Shown in pieces: positions 9,365-19,081 of a stretch of 64,000 nucleotides of DNA. Numbering within the stretch: position 1 is the stretch's first letter; each line of letters begins with the position of its first letter. A program made the position numbers and the translations under genes. The stretch is from Rhodoplanes tepidamans. Lineage in GTDB: Bacteria > Pseudomonadota > Alphaproteobacteria > Rhizobiales > Xanthobacteraceae. The DNA lies in the NCBI RefSeq assembly GCF_030813915.1, contig NZ_JAUSUJ010000010.1, positions 62,001-126,000 of the forward strand, given 5' to 3'. Under the pieces are notes generated by a model. That model was not told the origin of the DNA. It searched no databases and worked only from the letters and a program-made list of their open reading frames with translations.

Positions 9365-10051
9365 ATGACCGACCTCGCCCTGCGCCCTCCCCCCGAGCCC
9401 TCCGGGCTCGCCGTCGCGGTGGCGCGTGCGCTCGCCGGGCGCTCGCTGGTGCTGATCGGCATGATGGGGGCCGGAAAGTCGTCGGTCGGACGACGGCTCG
9501 CGGCCCGCATGGGCCTGCCCTTCGTCGACGCCGACACCGAGATCGAGGCGGCCGCCGGCATGTCGATCCCGGACATCTTCGAGGTGCACGGCGAGCCCTA
9601 TTTCCGGGCCGGCGAGGCGCGGGTGATCGGCCGCCTGCTCGCCGACGGCCCGCGCGTGGTGGCGACCGGCGGCGGCGCCTTCATGAATCCCGGCACCCGC
9701 GGGCTGATCGCCGAACGCGGCCTCTCGGTGTGGCTGAAGGCCGAGCTCGACGTGCTGCTGCGGCGGATCCGCCGCCGCTCCGACCGGCCGCTGATGCAGA
9801 CCCCGGATCCGGAGGCGACCCTCGCCAAGCTGATCGCGGAGCGCTATCCCGTCTATGCCGAGGCGGCCCTCACCGTGCAGTCGCGCGACGTGCCGCACGA
9901 CGTCATCGTCGACGAGATCGTCGCCACGCTGGCGGCCCACCTGAAGGTGGCGCCGCCCGGCACGGCGTCGCCGCCCGGCGCGCCGCCGGCCGGGTCGTCG
10001 CCGGCCGGTCCGGGCAGCGGGCCGCAGGCCGAACAAGGATCCGCGTCATGA
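9365..10051 (+). CDS. aroK: Shikimate kinase
   Basis: A 228-residue enzyme that phosphorylates shikimate at the 3-hydroxyl in aromatic amino acid synthesis. The Walker A loop GMMGAGKSS is at residues 32-40, followed by the shikimate-binding DADTEIE stretch, the GGGAF motif and the RRRSDRPLM lid. Residues after about 195 form a Pro/Gly/Ser-rich tail not needed for the fold. The start is ATG at 9365, about 20 residues before the domain. Its TGA overlaps the aroB ATG (ATGA), so the two pathway genes are coupled. Confidence 0.95.
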   Translation: MTDLALRPPPEPSGLAVAVARALAGRSLVLIGMMGAGKSSVGRRLAARMGLPFVDADTEIEAAAGMSIPDIFEVHGEPYFRAGEARVIGRLLADGPRVVATGGGAFMNPGTRGLIAERGLSVWLKAELDVLLRRIRRRSDRPLMQTPDPEATLAKLIAERYPVYAEAALTVQSRDVPHDVIVDEIVATLAAHLKVAPPGTASPPGAPPAGSSPAGPGSGPQAEQGSAS

Positions 10052-11175
10052 ATGCTCCGACACGCCCCGGCGAGCCCATCGTGGTCGACGTCGCGCTCGG
10101 TGATCGTGCCTACGACATCGTCATCGGGCGCGGCCTCGTCGCCGCGCTCGGCCAGCGCCTCGCGGCGCTGCGGCCCGGCGCCAAGGTCGCGGTGGTGTGC
10201 GACGTCACGGTCGCGGCCCTGCATCTCGCCGCCGTCGAGGCGGCGCTCGCGGCGGCCGGCATCCCGTGCGCCCGCGTGATCGTCGCCGCCGGCGAGGGCT
10301 CGAAGAGCTTCGCCACGCTGGAGCGCGTCTGCGACGAGCTCCTGGCCGCCCGGATCGAGCGCGGCGACCTCGTCGTCGCGCTCGGCGGAGGCGTCGTCGG
10401 CGACCTCGCCGGCTTCGCCGCGGCGATCACCCGGCGCGGGCTCGACTACGTCCAGGTGCCGACCACGCTGCTGGCGCAGGTGGATTCCTCGGTCGGCGGC
10501 AAGACCGCGGTCAACTCGAAGCTCGGCAAGAACCTGGTCGGCGCCTTCCACCAGCCGATCCTGGTGCTCGCCGACACCGGCCTGCTCGACACGCTGCCGG
10601 GCCGCGAGTTCCGGGCCGGCTATGCGGAGGTGGCCAAGTACGGGCTGCTCGGCGACGCCGGCTTCTTCGCCTGGCTGGAGGCGAACGCCCGCGACGTCTT
10701 CTCCGGCGGCCCGGCGCGCGAGCACGCCATCGCGACGTGCTGCCGCATGAAGGCGGCGATCGTCGCCCGCGACGAGCGCGAGACCGGCGACCGCGCGCTG
10801 CTCAATCTCGGCCACACCTTCGGGCACGCGTTCGAGGCCGCCGCCGGCTTCTCCGCCAAGCTGCTGCACGGCGAGGCGGTGTCGCTCGGCATGGTGCTGG
10901 CGTTCCGCTACTCGGCCCGCATCGGCCTGCTGCCGAAGACCGAGGCGGAGCGGGTGGAGAAGCACCTCGCCGACATCGGCCTGCCGACCCGGGTTAAGGA
11001 CGTGCCGTTCCGCTGGCCCGACGCCGACCGGATGATGGACCTGATGGCGCAGGACAAGAAGGTCTCGCGCGGCCGCATGACCTTCATCCTGGCGCGCGGC
11101 ATCGGCCAGGCCTTCGTCACCCGCGACGTCGACCCGAACGACATTCGCGCCTTCGTCGCGTCGCAGCTGGCGTGA
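10048..11175 (+). CDS. aroB: 3-dehydroquinate synthase
   Basis: A 375-residue NAD+- and metal-dependent enzyme converting DAHP to 3-dehydroquinate, the second shikimate-pathway step. Recognisable motifs are GEGSKSF, the NAD-binding GGGVVGDLAGF, PTTLLAQVDSSVGGKTAVN, the metal-binding GHTFGHAFE and the HGEAVSLGM histidine. The ATG at 10048 overlaps the aroK stop. Length is normal. Confidence 0.97.
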   Translation: MNAPTRPGEPIVVDVALGDRAYDIVIGRGLVAALGQRLAALRPGAKVAVVCDVTVAALHLAAVEAALAAAGIPCARVIVAAGEGSKSFATLERVCDELLAARIERGDLVVALGGGVVGDLAGFAAAITRRGLDYVQVPTTLLAQVDSSVGGKTAVNSKLGKNLVGAFHQPILVLADTGLLDTLPGREFRAGYAEVAKYGLLGDAGFFAWLEANARDVFSGGPAREHAIATCCRMKAAIVARDERETGDRALLNLGHTFGHAFEAAAGFSAKLLHGEAVSLGMVLAFRYSARIGLLPKTEAERVEKHLADIGLPTRVKDVPFRWPDADRMMDLMAQDKKVSRGRMTFILARGIGQAFVTRDVDPNDIRAFVASQLA

Positions 11176-11217
11176 GACGAGCACGCGCCGCGGCCGGCGT
11201 CGCGGTCGCGGCGCCGG

Positions 11218-11265
11218 CTCTCCCTCTCCCCGCGCTCTGCGCGCGCGGGCAGAGGTGACACCGAG
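11218..11265. repeat. Short GC-rich palindromic element after aroB
   Basis: CTCTCCCTCTCCCCGCGC, followed by a GCGCGCGGG-cAGAGG arm, sits in the 116-base gap between aroB and the next gene. It is related to the elements near 4868, 7571 and 12621 by the CTCTCCCC/GGGGAGAG core. No T-run follows, so terminator function is uncertain. Confidence 0.4.
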
Positions 11266-11291
11266 GATGTCGCGTCCCCACGAGACCCGCC

Positions 11292-12590
11292 ATGACCACC
11301 GCCGACTGGCTGACCGTCGCCGCCGTCCTCCTCTGCCTCCTCGCCTCCTCCTTCTTCTCGGGAAGCGAGACGGCATTGACCGCCTCGTCGCGGGCCACCA
11401 TGGCGCGGCTCGCCCGCGACGGCGACCGGCGAGCCGCCCTGGTGAACGATCTGCTGGAAGCGCGCGAGCGCCTGCTCGGTGCGCTGCTGATCGGCAACAA
11501 CGTCGTCAACATCGCCGCCTCCTCGGTGGCGACCGGCCTGCTGCTCGCCTGGTTCGGCGAGGTCGGCGTCGTCTACGCGACGCTGGTGATGACGCTCGTC
11601 GTGGTGGTGTTCTGCGAGGTTCTGCCGAAGACCGCCGCCTTCGACAATCCGGACCGCATCGCCCTCCTGGTCGCGCGCCCGATGGCGGTGCTGGTGCGGC
11701 TGTTCGCCCCGGTGATCGGCGCCGTCAATCTGGTGGTGCGCTGGCTGCTCGCCCGCGCCGGCATCGTGATCGGCGAGGCCGCGCCGATCCTGTCGGCCCA
11801 CGAGGAGCTGCGCGGCGCCGTCGATCTGTTCCACCGCGAGGGCGGCGTCGAGAAGATCGACCGCGACATGCTGGGCGGCCTCCTCGACCTGCGCGAGCTC
11901 ACCGTCGCCGACGTGATGATCCACCGCACCGACGTCATCATGGCGAACGCCTCCGACCCGCCCGAGAAAATCGTCGAGGCGGTGCTGTCGGGGCCGAAGA
12001 CGCGGGTGCCGCTGTGGCAGGGTTCGCCCGAGAACATCGTCGGGGTGCTGCACGTCAAGGACGTGCTGCGCGCCCTCCACGCCGGCGACGGCGACTTCTC
12101 CCGGATCGACGTGATGAGCCTGGCGCGCCCGGCCTGGTTCGTGCCGGAGATCCGGCCGCTGTCCGAGCAGCTCAAGGCGTTCCGCCGGCGCAAGACCCAC
12201 TTCGCGCTCGTCGTCGACGAGTACGGCGAGATGATGGGCCTGGTCACCCTGGAGGACATCCTCGAGGAGATCGTCGGCGACATCTCGGACGAGCACGACC
12301 TCGACGTGCCGGGCGTCCGCCTGCAGCCGGACGGCTCGGTGAACGTCGAGGGCAGCGTGCCGATCCGCGACCTCAACCGGGTGATGGATTGGAACCTGCC
12401 CGACGCCGACGCGACGACCATCGCCGGCCTCGTCATCCACGAGGCACGCTCGATCCCGGAGCCGGGACAGAGCTTCACGTTCCACGGCTTCCGCTTCCAG
12501 GTGCTGCGCCGCCAGCGCAACCGCATCACCGCCCTGCGCATCACCCCGCTGACGCGGCGGCGGAACGCCCTCGTCCTGCGGACCGGGTGA
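11292..12590 (+). CDS. HlyC/CorC (CNNM) family CBS-domain transporter
   Basis: A 432-residue inner-membrane protein. The N-terminal DUF21/CNNM membrane domain (about 1-180, with FFSGSETALTASS and helices near 5-25, 60-85, 90-115 and 130-150) is followed by a CBS pair (about 205-330, including ALVVDEYGEMMGLVTLEDILEEIVG) and a C-terminal CorC_HlyC domain (about 345-425). The family is linked to magnesium/cobalt efflux or ion homeostasis; it is not a haemolysin. The start is ATG at 11292. Confidence 0.92.
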   Translation: MTTADWLTVAAVLLCLLASSFFSGSETALTASSRATMARLARDGDRRAALVNDLLEARERLLGALLIGNNVVNIAASSVATGLLLAWFGEVGVVYATLVMTLVVVVFCEVLPKTAAFDNPDRIALLVARPMAVLVRLFAPVIGAVNLVVRWLLARAGIVIGEAAPILSAHEELRGAVDLFHREGGVEKIDRDMLGGLLDLRELTVADVMIHRTDVIMANASDPPEKIVEAVLSGPKTRVPLWQGSPENIVGVLHVKDVLRALHAGDGDFSRIDVMSLARPAWFVPEIRPLSEQLKAFRRRKTHFALVVDEYGEMMGLVTLEDILEEIVGDISDEHDLDVPGVRLQPDGSVNVEGSVPIRDLNRVMDWNLPDADATTIAGLVIHEARSIPEPGQSFTFHGFRFQVLRRQRNRITALRITPLTRRRNALVLRTG

Positions 12591-12600
12591 CACGGGGCGA

Positions 12601-12655
12601 CCTTCCTCGCTCTCCGGCGAGGGGAGAGGGTCCGGAAAGGAACCTCACCCCTCCC
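12601..12655. repeat. Short GC-rich palindromic element between convergent genes
   Basis: CTCTCCGGCGAGGGGAGAGGG, then CCTCACCCCTCCCC, fills the gap between the CBS-transporter stop (12590) and the bolA stop (12645). It contains GGGGAGAGGG, the core shared with the three other elements in the first 13 kb. In this convergent position a transcript-end role is possible. Confidence 0.4.
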
Positions 12656-12914
12656 CCGGTGCCGACGCCTCGATGGCGAGCGCATGGACGCCGCCGGCGA
12701 TCTCGGCGGCGAGCGCCTGGTTGACGGCGCGGTGGCGATCGAGCCGGCTCTTGCCGCGGAACGCTTCCGAAACGATGCGCACGCGAAAATGGGTCTGGCC
12801 GCCCGGGCGCGCGCCGGCATGGCCCTCGTGGCGGTGGGACTCGTCGATCACCTCGAGGCTCGCCGGTGCGAAGGCGGCGGAGAGTTTTTCGGTCATCACG
12901 TCGCGAACCAGCAT
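12645..12914 (-). CDS. bolA: BolA family protein
   Basis: An 89-residue BolA/IbaG-type protein with the class II KH-like fold, the conserved SHRHEGHAG segment and the FRGKSRLDRHRAVNQAL helix. BolA proteins bind monothiol glutaredoxins and Fe-S clusters and affect iron homeostasis and stress morphology. The start is ATG at 12914 (MLVRDVMTEKL) with AGGAAG upstream; the frame stays open further but without similarity. It is divergent from the J-domain gene that starts at 13035. Confidence 0.9.
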   Translation of the reverse strand: MLVRDVMTEKLSAAFAPASLEVIDESHRHEGHAGARPGGQTHFRVRIVSEAFRGKSRLDRHRAVNQALAAEIAGGVHALAIEASAPGEG

Positions 12915-13034
12915 GGCGCTTCCTATGTTAGAGATCGTTCCCGTCACGGCTCGGCGCCGGCTTGCGCCGGCGAGCATATCGCCCGCCCCCTGTCAATCTT
13001 GCGGGGGTGCGGTCGACGTCCATAATGGCGCGTC

Positions 13035-13658
13035 ATGAAGTTCGACTCACCCCTGTTCGACCGCATTCGCGTCAAGCCCGAGCGCGACCGCACGACGGCC
13101 ACCGGCCCGACCTGCGAGTGGCCGGGCTGCAGCTGCGTCGCGACGCACCGCGCCCCCAAGGGCCGGACGCAGGCGCGGGAGTACTGGCGGTTCTGCCTCG
13201 ATCACGTCCGCGAGTACAACCAGAATTACAATTTCTTCGCTGGAATGACCGACTCGGCGGTCGAGCAGTACCAGAAGGACGCGCTCACCGGTCATCGTCC
13301 GACCTGGAAGCTGGGACTCGCCGGCAATCCGCGCACCCGCCGCTTCCGCCCCGACCAGATCTTCGGCGGCGACCCGAACGACCCGTTCGACCTCTACGGC
13401 GAGCTCGGCGGCCGCAAGCCGGATCCAGCCCAGGCCCGGGCCGAGCAGGAGCGCCGCACCGTGCGCAACGCCGAACGCAAGGCGCTCGGCACGCTGGGCC
13501 TCGACGCGGGCGTCGGCCGGACCGAGATCAAGAGCCGTTTCAAGGAGTTGGTGAAACGCCACCACCCCGATGCCAACGGCGGCGACCGCGGGTCGGAGGA
13601 CAAGCTGCGCGAGATCCTCGAGGCCTACAATTATCTCAAGTCCACCGGGATGGTCTGA
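13035..13658 (+). CDS. J-domain (DnaJ-like) co-chaperone
   Basis: A 207-residue protein with a C-terminal J domain (about 150-207) containing HPD at 177-179 (KRHHPDANGG), expected to stimulate a DnaK ATPase. The N-terminal part (1-70) has four cysteines and two histidines (C27, C32, C34, H38, C54, H57), spaced like a possible zinc-binding knuckle. This J-at-the-end layout is common in alphaproteobacteria beside bolA and cobS. It is not DnaJ itself, since it lacks the G/F region and the standard zinc-finger repeats. Confidence 0.88.
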   Translation: MKFDSPLFDRIRVKPERDRTTATGPTCEWPGCSCVATHRAPKGRTQAREYWRFCLDHVREYNQNYNFFAGMTDSAVEQYQKDALTGHRPTWKLGLAGNPRTRRFRPDQIFGGDPNDPFDLYGELGGRKPDPAQARAEQERRTVRNAERKALGTLGLDAGVGRTEIKSRFKELVKRHHPDANGGDRGSEDKLREILEAYNYLKSTGMV

Positions 13659-13800
13659 CCGTCCGGACGGCCGGCGCCGGGTGGGTCGTCCGATCCCGAG
13701 CCATGTGGGCTGCTCTTGGGGGAATTGCGTATTCGGGAGATGCGATGCCGCGCCGTGGCGCCCATATTCGGCTAATCTCCCGTTGCCGCAGGCCGCCTCG

Positions 13801-13829
13801 AGACCGCTTCCGCGCCACACGCGCGGTCT
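13801..13829. repeat. Stem-loop in the cobS leader
   Basis: AGACCGC (13801-13807) and GCGGTCT (13823-13829) form a 7-bp stem; a second GCGGTCT copy lies at 13844-13850. The stem sits in the 246-base gap upstream of cobS. I see no convincing cobalamin-riboswitch B12-box, so this is reported only as a possible leader structure. Confidence 0.3.
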
Positions 13830-13904
13830 GCTAAAGAAACGGGCGGTCTCGATCGACATGCCGCCGACGCTGCACGCCCCACCCCCGCGGGGCCAGGAGG
13901 AGCA

Positions 13905-14891
13905 ATGACTGCCGCAACAGAAGCCGTGGCCGGGCTGCCCGACATGAAGGTGTCGGTCCGACAGCTCTTCGGGATCGATTCCGACATGGAGGTCCCGGCC
14001 TATTCGGAGCCCGACGAGCACGTGCCCGAGACGGACCCGGATTATCGCTTCGATCGTCCGACCACGCTCGCCATCCTGGCCGGCTTCGCGCGCAACCGCC
14101 GCGTCATGGTCACGGGCTATCACGGCACCGGCAAGTCGACCCATATCGAGCAGGTCGCGGCGCGGCTCAACTGGCCGTGCGTGCGCGTCAATCTCGACAG
14201 CCACATCAGCCGTATCGACCTGATCGGCAAGGACGCCATCGTGATCCACGAGGGCCAGCAGGTCACCGAGTTCCGCGACGGCATCCTGCCGTGGGCGCTG
14301 CAGCACAACGTCGCGCTGTGCTTCGACGAGTACGACGCCGGCCGCCCCGACGTGATGTTCGTGATCCAGCGCGTGCTGGAGGTGTCGGGCCGCCTCACGC
14401 TGCTCGACCAGAACAAGGTGATCAAGCCGCATCCGGCGTTCCGCCTGTTCGCCACCGCCAACACGATCGGGCTCGGCGACACCTCCGGCCTCTATCACGG
14501 CACCCAGCAGATCAACCAGGGCCAGATGGACCGCTGGTCGATCGTCACCACGCTGAACTACCTGCCGCACGACAACGAGGTGGAGATCGTGCTCGCAAAG
14601 GCGAAGCACTATCGCAACACCCAGGGGCGCGACATCGTCGGCAAGATGGTGCGGGTCGCCGAGCTGACCCGCAACGCCTTCATGAACGGCGACCTGTCGA
14701 CCGTGATGAGCCCGCGCACTGTCATCACCTGGGCCGAGAACGCCGACATCTTCAAGGACATCGGCTTCTCGTTCCGGGTCACCTTCCTGAACAAGTGCGA
14801 CGAGCTGGAGCGGCCGTTGGTCGCCGAGTTCTATCAGCGCTGCTTCGGGCAGGAGCTGCCGGAGTCGGCCGTCAACGTCGCGCTGAGCTGA
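13905..14891 (+). CDS. cobS: Aerobic cobaltochelatase subunit CobS
   Basis: A 328-residue AAA+ ATPase subunit of the oxygen-dependent cobaltochelatase, which inserts Co2+ into hydrogenobyrinic acid a,c-diamide during B12 synthesis. Walker A is GYHGTGKST (71-79) and the Walker B acidic pair is D141-E142 (LCFDEYDAG). The start is ATG at 13905 with a strong AGGAGGAGCA ribosome site. It works with CobT, encoded at 15227, and with CobN, which is not in the window. The neighbouring small gene on the opposite strand separates it from cobT. Confidence 0.95.
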   Translation: MTAATEAVAGLPDMKVSVRQLFGIDSDMEVPAYSEPDEHVPETDPDYRFDRPTTLAILAGFARNRRVMVTGYHGTGKSTHIEQVAARLNWPCVRVNLDSHISRIDLIGKDAIVIHEGQQVTEFRDGILPWALQHNVALCFDEYDAGRPDVMFVIQRVLEVSGRLTLLDQNKVIKPHPAFRLFATANTIGLGDTSGLYHGTQQINQGQMDRWSIVTTLNYLPHDNEVEIVLAKAKHYRNTQGRDIVGKMVRVAELTRNAFMNGDLSTVMSPRTVITWAENADIFKDIGFSFRVTFLNKCDELERPLVAEFYQRCFGQELPESAVNVALS

Positions 14892-14904
14892 GGCGCGGGG
14901 ATGG

Positions 14905-15156
14905 TCACCCGCGGCTTTCGAGGTCGGAGAGGCGCTGCTCGACGGCTTCGAGCCGCTCCTCCACCTCTCCCGCCGCATAGCGACCGAGGACGCTCTCGCC
15001 GAATGCGAGCTTACGGAGCTTCTCGATGCGGTCTGTGATTTCGACGCCGTTGCGATCGACCTTGTCGTTCAGCCGATCGACCTTGTCGTCCAATGCCTCG
15101 ATCGCGCTGCGAATTTCACGCAGCAGCCGGATCGTGTGGTTCTCTGGGTCGGTCAT
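14905..15156 (-). CDS. Small coiled-coil protein, unknown function
   Basis: An 83-residue protein that is almost entirely heptad-like (IEALDDKVDRLNDKVDRNG, then EERLEAVEQRLSDLESRG), predicting a long coiled coil with a short break near residue 50. It is encoded on the minus strand between cobS and cobT, convergent with cobS (13 bases between stops) and divergent from cobT (70 bases). No domain beyond the coiled coil is recognised. It could be a structural or scaffold protein. Confidence 0.65.
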   Translation of the reverse strand: MTDPENHTIRLLREIRSAIEALDDKVDRLNDKVDRNGVEITDRIEKLRKLAFGESVLGRYAAGEVEERLEAVEQRLSDLESRG

Positions 15157-15226
15157 GACTCGATACCGCTCGCTCGGGTAGCATCGTACGCGCAGAGCCC
15201 GTGCAAATAAAGGTGGTCGTTTCGAT

Positions 15227-17125
15227 ATGGCGTCGAGCACCGGCAAAGGCAAAGGCGGCAAGGAAGCCCCGAACGAGCCGTTCAAGCGGGCGGTCGGCGT
15301 GTGCCTGCGGGCGATCGCCCGCAAGGCCGGCCTCGAGGTGCAGTTCGCCGCCGACCGGCCGGGCGCTGCCGGCAACAAGGCGCGGCTGCCGGAGCCGCCG
15401 CGCAAGTTCTCGCCCGCCGACGCCGCGGTCGTCCGCGGCCACGCCGACGCGATCGCGCTACGCATGGCCTGTCACGACAACACCGTGCATCGCAAGCTCC
15501 TGCCCGGCGGCCAGCAGGCCCGGGCCGTGTTCGAGGCGGTCGAGCAGGCCCGTGTCGAGGCGATCGGCGCGAAGCGCATGCTCGGGGTCGCCCGCAATCT
15601 CGGGGCGATGCTCGACGACCGCTATCACCGCGGCCGCTACGAGGAGATCACCGACCGGGCCGACGCGCCGCTCGAGGACGCGCTCGCCATGATCGTGCGC
15701 GAGCGCCTGACCGGGCAGGCGCCGCCGCTGCCGGCCCGCAAGATCGTCGAGCTGTGGCGGCCCGTCATCGAGCAGAAGGCCGGCCAGGATCTCGACAAGC
15801 TGGGGCGCTTCCTGGAGGACCAGCAGCGCTTCGGCGACGTCGTTCACGACCTGCTGGACTCGCTCGACATGGGCGACGAGCGCGGCCGGGCCGACGAGGA
15901 GGACGACTCCGACCAGAACAAGGAGGACGGGCAGAAGGACGACCAGGGCCAGGACGGCCAGGCCTCCGAGACCGAAGAGATGGAGCGCTCCACCGTCGAG
16001 GAGGCCGACGCCTCCGCCGACGAGCTGCCGGAGAGCTCGACCGAGGCGCTCGACGCGCCCTCGGCCGACATGCCGGAGGATTCGGAGAGCGGCAATCCGG
16101 AGACGGCGTCCGAGCCGTGGCGGATGCGCGAGCGGCGCAACGAGCCGCGCGGCCCCGCCTACAAGCCCTACGTCACCCGGTTCGACGAGGTGATGGGGGC
16201 CGAGGATCTGTGCGAGCCGGAGGAGCTCGACCGGCTGCGCGGCTACCTCGACAAGCAGCTCGCCCATCTGCAGGGCGTCGTCGCCCGGCTCGCCAACCGG
16301 TTGCAGCGCCGCCTGATGGCGCAGCAGAACCGCTCCTGGGATTTCGACCTGGAGGAGGGCATCCTCGATCCGGCCCGCCTCACCCGCGTCGTCATCGATC
16401 CGCTGCACCCGCTCTCCTTCAAGTGGGAGAAGGACACGGATTTCCGCGACACCGTCGTCACCCTGCTGATCGACAATTCGGGATCCATGCGCGGGCGGCC
16501 GATCACGGTCGCGGCGACCTGCGCCGACATCCTGGCCCGCACGCTGGAGCGCTGCGGCGTCAAGGTCGAGATCCTCGGCTTCACGACGCGCGCCTGGAAG
16601 GGCGGGCAGTCGCGCGAGGCGTGGCTCGCCGCCGGCAAGCCGGCCAATCCGGGCCGCCTCAACGACCTGCGCCACATCGTCTACAAGTCGGCCGACGCCC
16701 CGTGGCGGCGGGCCCGGCGCAATCTCGGCCTGATGATGCGCGAGGGCCTGCTGAAGGAGAACATCGACGGCGAGGCGCTGGACTGGGCCCACAAGCGCCT
16801 GCTGGCGCGGCCCGAGCAGCGCAAGATCCTGATGATGATCTCGGACGGTGCGCCGGTCGACGATTCCACCCTGTCGGTCAACTCCGGCAACTATCTCGAG
16901 CGCCACCTGCGCCACATCATCGAGGAGGTCGAGCAGCGCTCGCCCGTCGAGCTGATCGCCATCGGCATCGGCCACGACGTCACGCGCTACTACCGGCGGG
17001 CCGTCACCATCGTCGACGCCGAGGAACTCGGCGGCGTGATGACCGACAAGCTCGCCGAGCTGTTCGACGAGAAGGCGGTGTCGCGCGAACGCAAGCAGCG
17101 CACCAAGCACCGGCATCACGCGTGA
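15227..17125 (+). CDS. cobT: Aerobic cobaltochelatase subunit CobT
   Basis: A 632-residue partner of CobS in the cobaltochelatase complex. The N-terminal helical part (1-210) is followed by a strongly acidic linker (about 215-300, rich in Asp/Glu/Gln) and a C-terminal von Willebrand A domain with the MIDAS motif DNSGS at 416-420. This acidic-linker plus VWA layout matches CobT and the BchD type of chelatase subunits. The start is ATG at 15227. Its TGA overlaps the GTG of the next gene (GTGA). Confidence 0.95.
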   Translation: MASSTGKGKGGKEAPNEPFKRAVGVCLRAIARKAGLEVQFAADRPGAAGNKARLPEPPRKFSPADAAVVRGHADAIALRMACHDNTVHRKLLPGGQQARAVFEAVEQARVEAIGAKRMLGVARNLGAMLDDRYHRGRYEEITDRADAPLEDALAMIVRERLTGQAPPLPARKIVELWRPVIEQKAGQDLDKLGRFLEDQQRFGDVVHDLLDSLDMGDERGRADEEDDSDQNKEDGQKDDQGQDGQASETEEMERSTVEEADASADELPESSTEALDAPSADMPEDSESGNPETASEPWRMRERRNEPRGPAYKPYVTRFDEVMGAEDLCEPEELDRLRGYLDKQLAHLQGVVARLANRLQRRLMAQQNRSWDFDLEEGILDPARLTRVVIDPLHPLSFKWEKDTDFRDTVVTLLIDNSGSMRGRPITVAATCADILARTLERCGVKVEILGFTTRAWKGGQSREAWLAAGKPANPGRLNDLRHIVYKSADAPWRRARRNLGLMMREGLLKENIDGEALDWAHKRLLARPEQRKILMMISDGAPVDDSTLSVNSGNYLERHLRHIIEEVEQRSPVELIAIGIGHDVTRYYRRAVTIVDAEELGGVMTDKLAELFDEKAVSRERKQRTKHRHHA

Positions 17126-18180
17126 GCGCACGCGGCCGCGCCCCTCTCGCCGCCGTCGGCCTCGGGCTCGCCGGCGCGCTCGCGGCGCTGGTCGCCATCG
17201 GCATCGCGGCCCCGGGCGGCCGGGCCGAGCCGCGGGCCGCCGCGGTCGGCGGCTCCGGCGAGACGATCGAGATCGAGGCGCGGCCGATCGGCTCGTTCGA
17301 GGCCGGCCGGCCGGACCGGGTGCGTTTCGGGCCGCTGCAGTTCCGCGGCGGCATCGAGCTGACCTCGCGCCACAAGGCCTTCGGCGGCATCTCGGGCCTG
17401 GTGATGCTGGATGCGGCGCGCTTCGTCGCCGTCACCGACAAGTCCGACTGGCTGACCGGCCGCATCGTCTACGACGGGACGAGACCGGTCGGCATCGCCG
17501 ACGCCGCGATGGCGCCGATGCTCGGGACCGACGGGCGCACGCTGGCGGCACGCGGCTGGTACGACACCGAGGCGATCACGGCCGACCGCGGCGTCGTCCA
17601 TGTCGGGATCGAGCGGGTCAACCGCATCGTGCGGTTCGACTTCGGCAGGCTCGGCGTCGGTGCCCCGGCCAAGCCGGTGCCGTGGCCTGCGGGCCTGAGG
17701 GGGCTGCCGAACAACCGCGGCATCGAGGCGCTCGCCGCCGTGCCGAAGGGCTCGCCGCTCGCCGGCGCCCTGATCGTGATCACCGAGCGGGCGCTCGATC
17801 CGGCCGGCAACATCAAGGCGGCCCTGGTCGGCGGCCCGCGGCCCGGCCTGTTCGGCATCGCCCGGCACGACGACTTCGACGTCAGCGACGCCACCGTCCT
17901 GCCGGACGGCGACCTCCTGCTGCTGGAGCGCCGCTTCACCTGGACGAGCGGCGTCGCCATGCGGCTGCGCCGCATCCCGATCGCCGCGATCGCGCCCGGC
18001 AACGTGGTCGACGGGCCCGTCCTGATCACGGCCGACATGGGCTTCCAGATCGACAACATGGAGGCGCTCGGCGCCCATGTCGGGCCGACCGGCGAGACCG
18101 TGCTGACGCTGATGTCCGACGACAACTTCTCCTTCCTCCAGCGCACCGTGCTGCTGCAGTTCACGCTGCTGGACGAGTAG
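17122..18180 (+). CDS. Esterase-like/phytase-fold exported protein
   Basis: A 352-residue protein of the 'esterase-like activity of phytase' family, predicted to be a six-bladed propeller-like fold. It has an N-terminal signal (about residues 8-35, Ala/Leu-rich, ending GGRAEP), then motifs typical of the family: GGISGL, the DTEAI segment with [13 protein letters not shown], and NNRGIEALA. It starts at GTG 17122, overlapping the cobT stop by 4 bases, so it is co-translated with cobT. The substrate is unknown. Its 3' end overlaps the convergent quinone-reductase gene by 20 bases. Confidence 0.78.
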   Translation: MSARGRAPLAAVGLGLAGALAALVAIGIAAPGGRAEPRAAAVGGSGETIEIEARPIGSFEAGRPDRVRFGPLQFRGGIELTSRHKAFGGISGLVMLDAARFVAVTDKSDWLTGRIVYDGTRPVGIADAAMAPMLGTDGRTLAARGWYDTEAITADRGVVHVGIERVNRIVRFDFGRLGVGAPAKPVPWPAGLRGLPNNRGIEALAAVPKGSPLAGALIVITERALDPAGNIKAALVGGPRPGLFGIARHDDFDVSDATVLPDGDLLLLERRFTWTSGVAMRLRRIPIAAIAPGNVVDGPVLITADMGFQIDNMEALGAHVGPTGETVLTLMSDDNFSFLQRTVLLQFTLLDE

Positions 18181-18988
18181 GCGCCGCCGCTTCGGCGGTC
18201 GCCGGCGCACGGCCGACATGGAGCGCGAAGCCGCGCGCGCCCGGATCTCCGAGGTCGGGGCGCAGCTCGCAGCCGGAAATCAGGTAGTCGCCGCCGTTCT
18301 GGCGGCGGTATGGAATCGGCGGCGTCGTCGCGATCGTCCGCATGCGCTCGCGCAGGCCTTCGGCCGCCGCCTCGAAGCCGGCCGCGTCGAGTCGATCGGC
18401 GCGATGCACCACATGGGCCGGCAGCACGTCGTAGCCGGGATAGAACAGGATGCCGTGGTTGATCGGGAACAGGAGGTCGTCCATCGGCCCGTTCACGCCG
18501 CGCGCCGAATAGTGCTCGGCCCAGCCGCCCGTGGTCGTGATCACCATGGCGCGCCGGCCCGCGAACGTTCCCTCGCCGTAGCGGTCGCCCCAGCGTGCCT
18601 CGCTGTGCTCGCCGACCCCATAGGCGAAGCCGTAGGCGAACACCCGGTCCACCCAGCCCTTCAGGATCGCCGGCATGGTGAACCACCACAGCGGGAACTG
18701 CAGGATCAGGACGTCGGCCCACAGAAGCTTCTGCTGCTCGGCCACGACGTCGGCCGTGAGCGCACCGGCCGTGAAGGCCGCCTTCGAGGCGCCCGGCACC
18801 TTCAGGCGGTCGGCCGGCGCGAGCAACGGAAAGTCGTCGCGATCGACCTCCGCCTTGAAGCGCATGGCGTAGAGGTCCGACACCTGCACGGCGTGCCCGG
18901 CCGCGGTCAGCTCGGCGACGGCGACGTCGCGCAGCGCCGCATTCAGCGAGCGGGGGTCGGGATGGGCGAAGACGATCAGGACGTTCAC
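18161..18988 (-). CDS. NAD(P)H quinone oxidoreductase (flavodoxin-like fold)
   Basis: A 275-residue flavodoxin-fold oxidoreductase of the NQO1/KefF/MdaB group, with the opening NVLIVFAHPDPRSLNAAL, LILQFPLWWFTMPAILKGWVDRVF and TTTGGW flavin-binding segments. It probably carries out two-electron reduction of quinones with FAD. The start chosen is GTG at 18988, which has GGAG six bases upstream; an ATG at 19000 has no ribosome site. It is divergent from a LysR regulator (start 19082) that probably controls it. The C-terminal 20 residues are Ala/Pro-rich. Confidence 0.87.
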   Translation of the reverse strand: MNVLIVFAHPDPRSLNAALRDVAVAELTAAGHAVQVSDLYAMRFKAEVDRDDFPLLAPADRLKVPGASKAAFTAGALTADVVAEQQKLLWADVLILQFPLWWFTMPAILKGWVDRVFAYGFAYGVGEHSEARWGDRYGEGTFAGRRAMVITTTGGWAEHYSARGVNGPMDDLLFPINHGILFYPGYDVLPAHVVHRADRLDAAGFEAAAEGLRERMRTIATTPPIPYRRQNGGDYLISGCELRPDLGDPGARGFALHVGRAPATAEAAAPTRPAA

Positions 18989-19081
18989 GGCGGGCTCCAT
19001 TCGACGACGACTTGGCCTCCGACCTAGCGCCGCCGGAAGCGATCCGGTAGGTGTCGGGAATGGATATGATCGTGCCGAAAA

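Noticed and set aside
13659-13904. Cobalamin riboswitch upstream of cobS
   Set aside because: A stem-loop is visible, but no B12-box-like sequence or the multi-stem architecture could be recognised.
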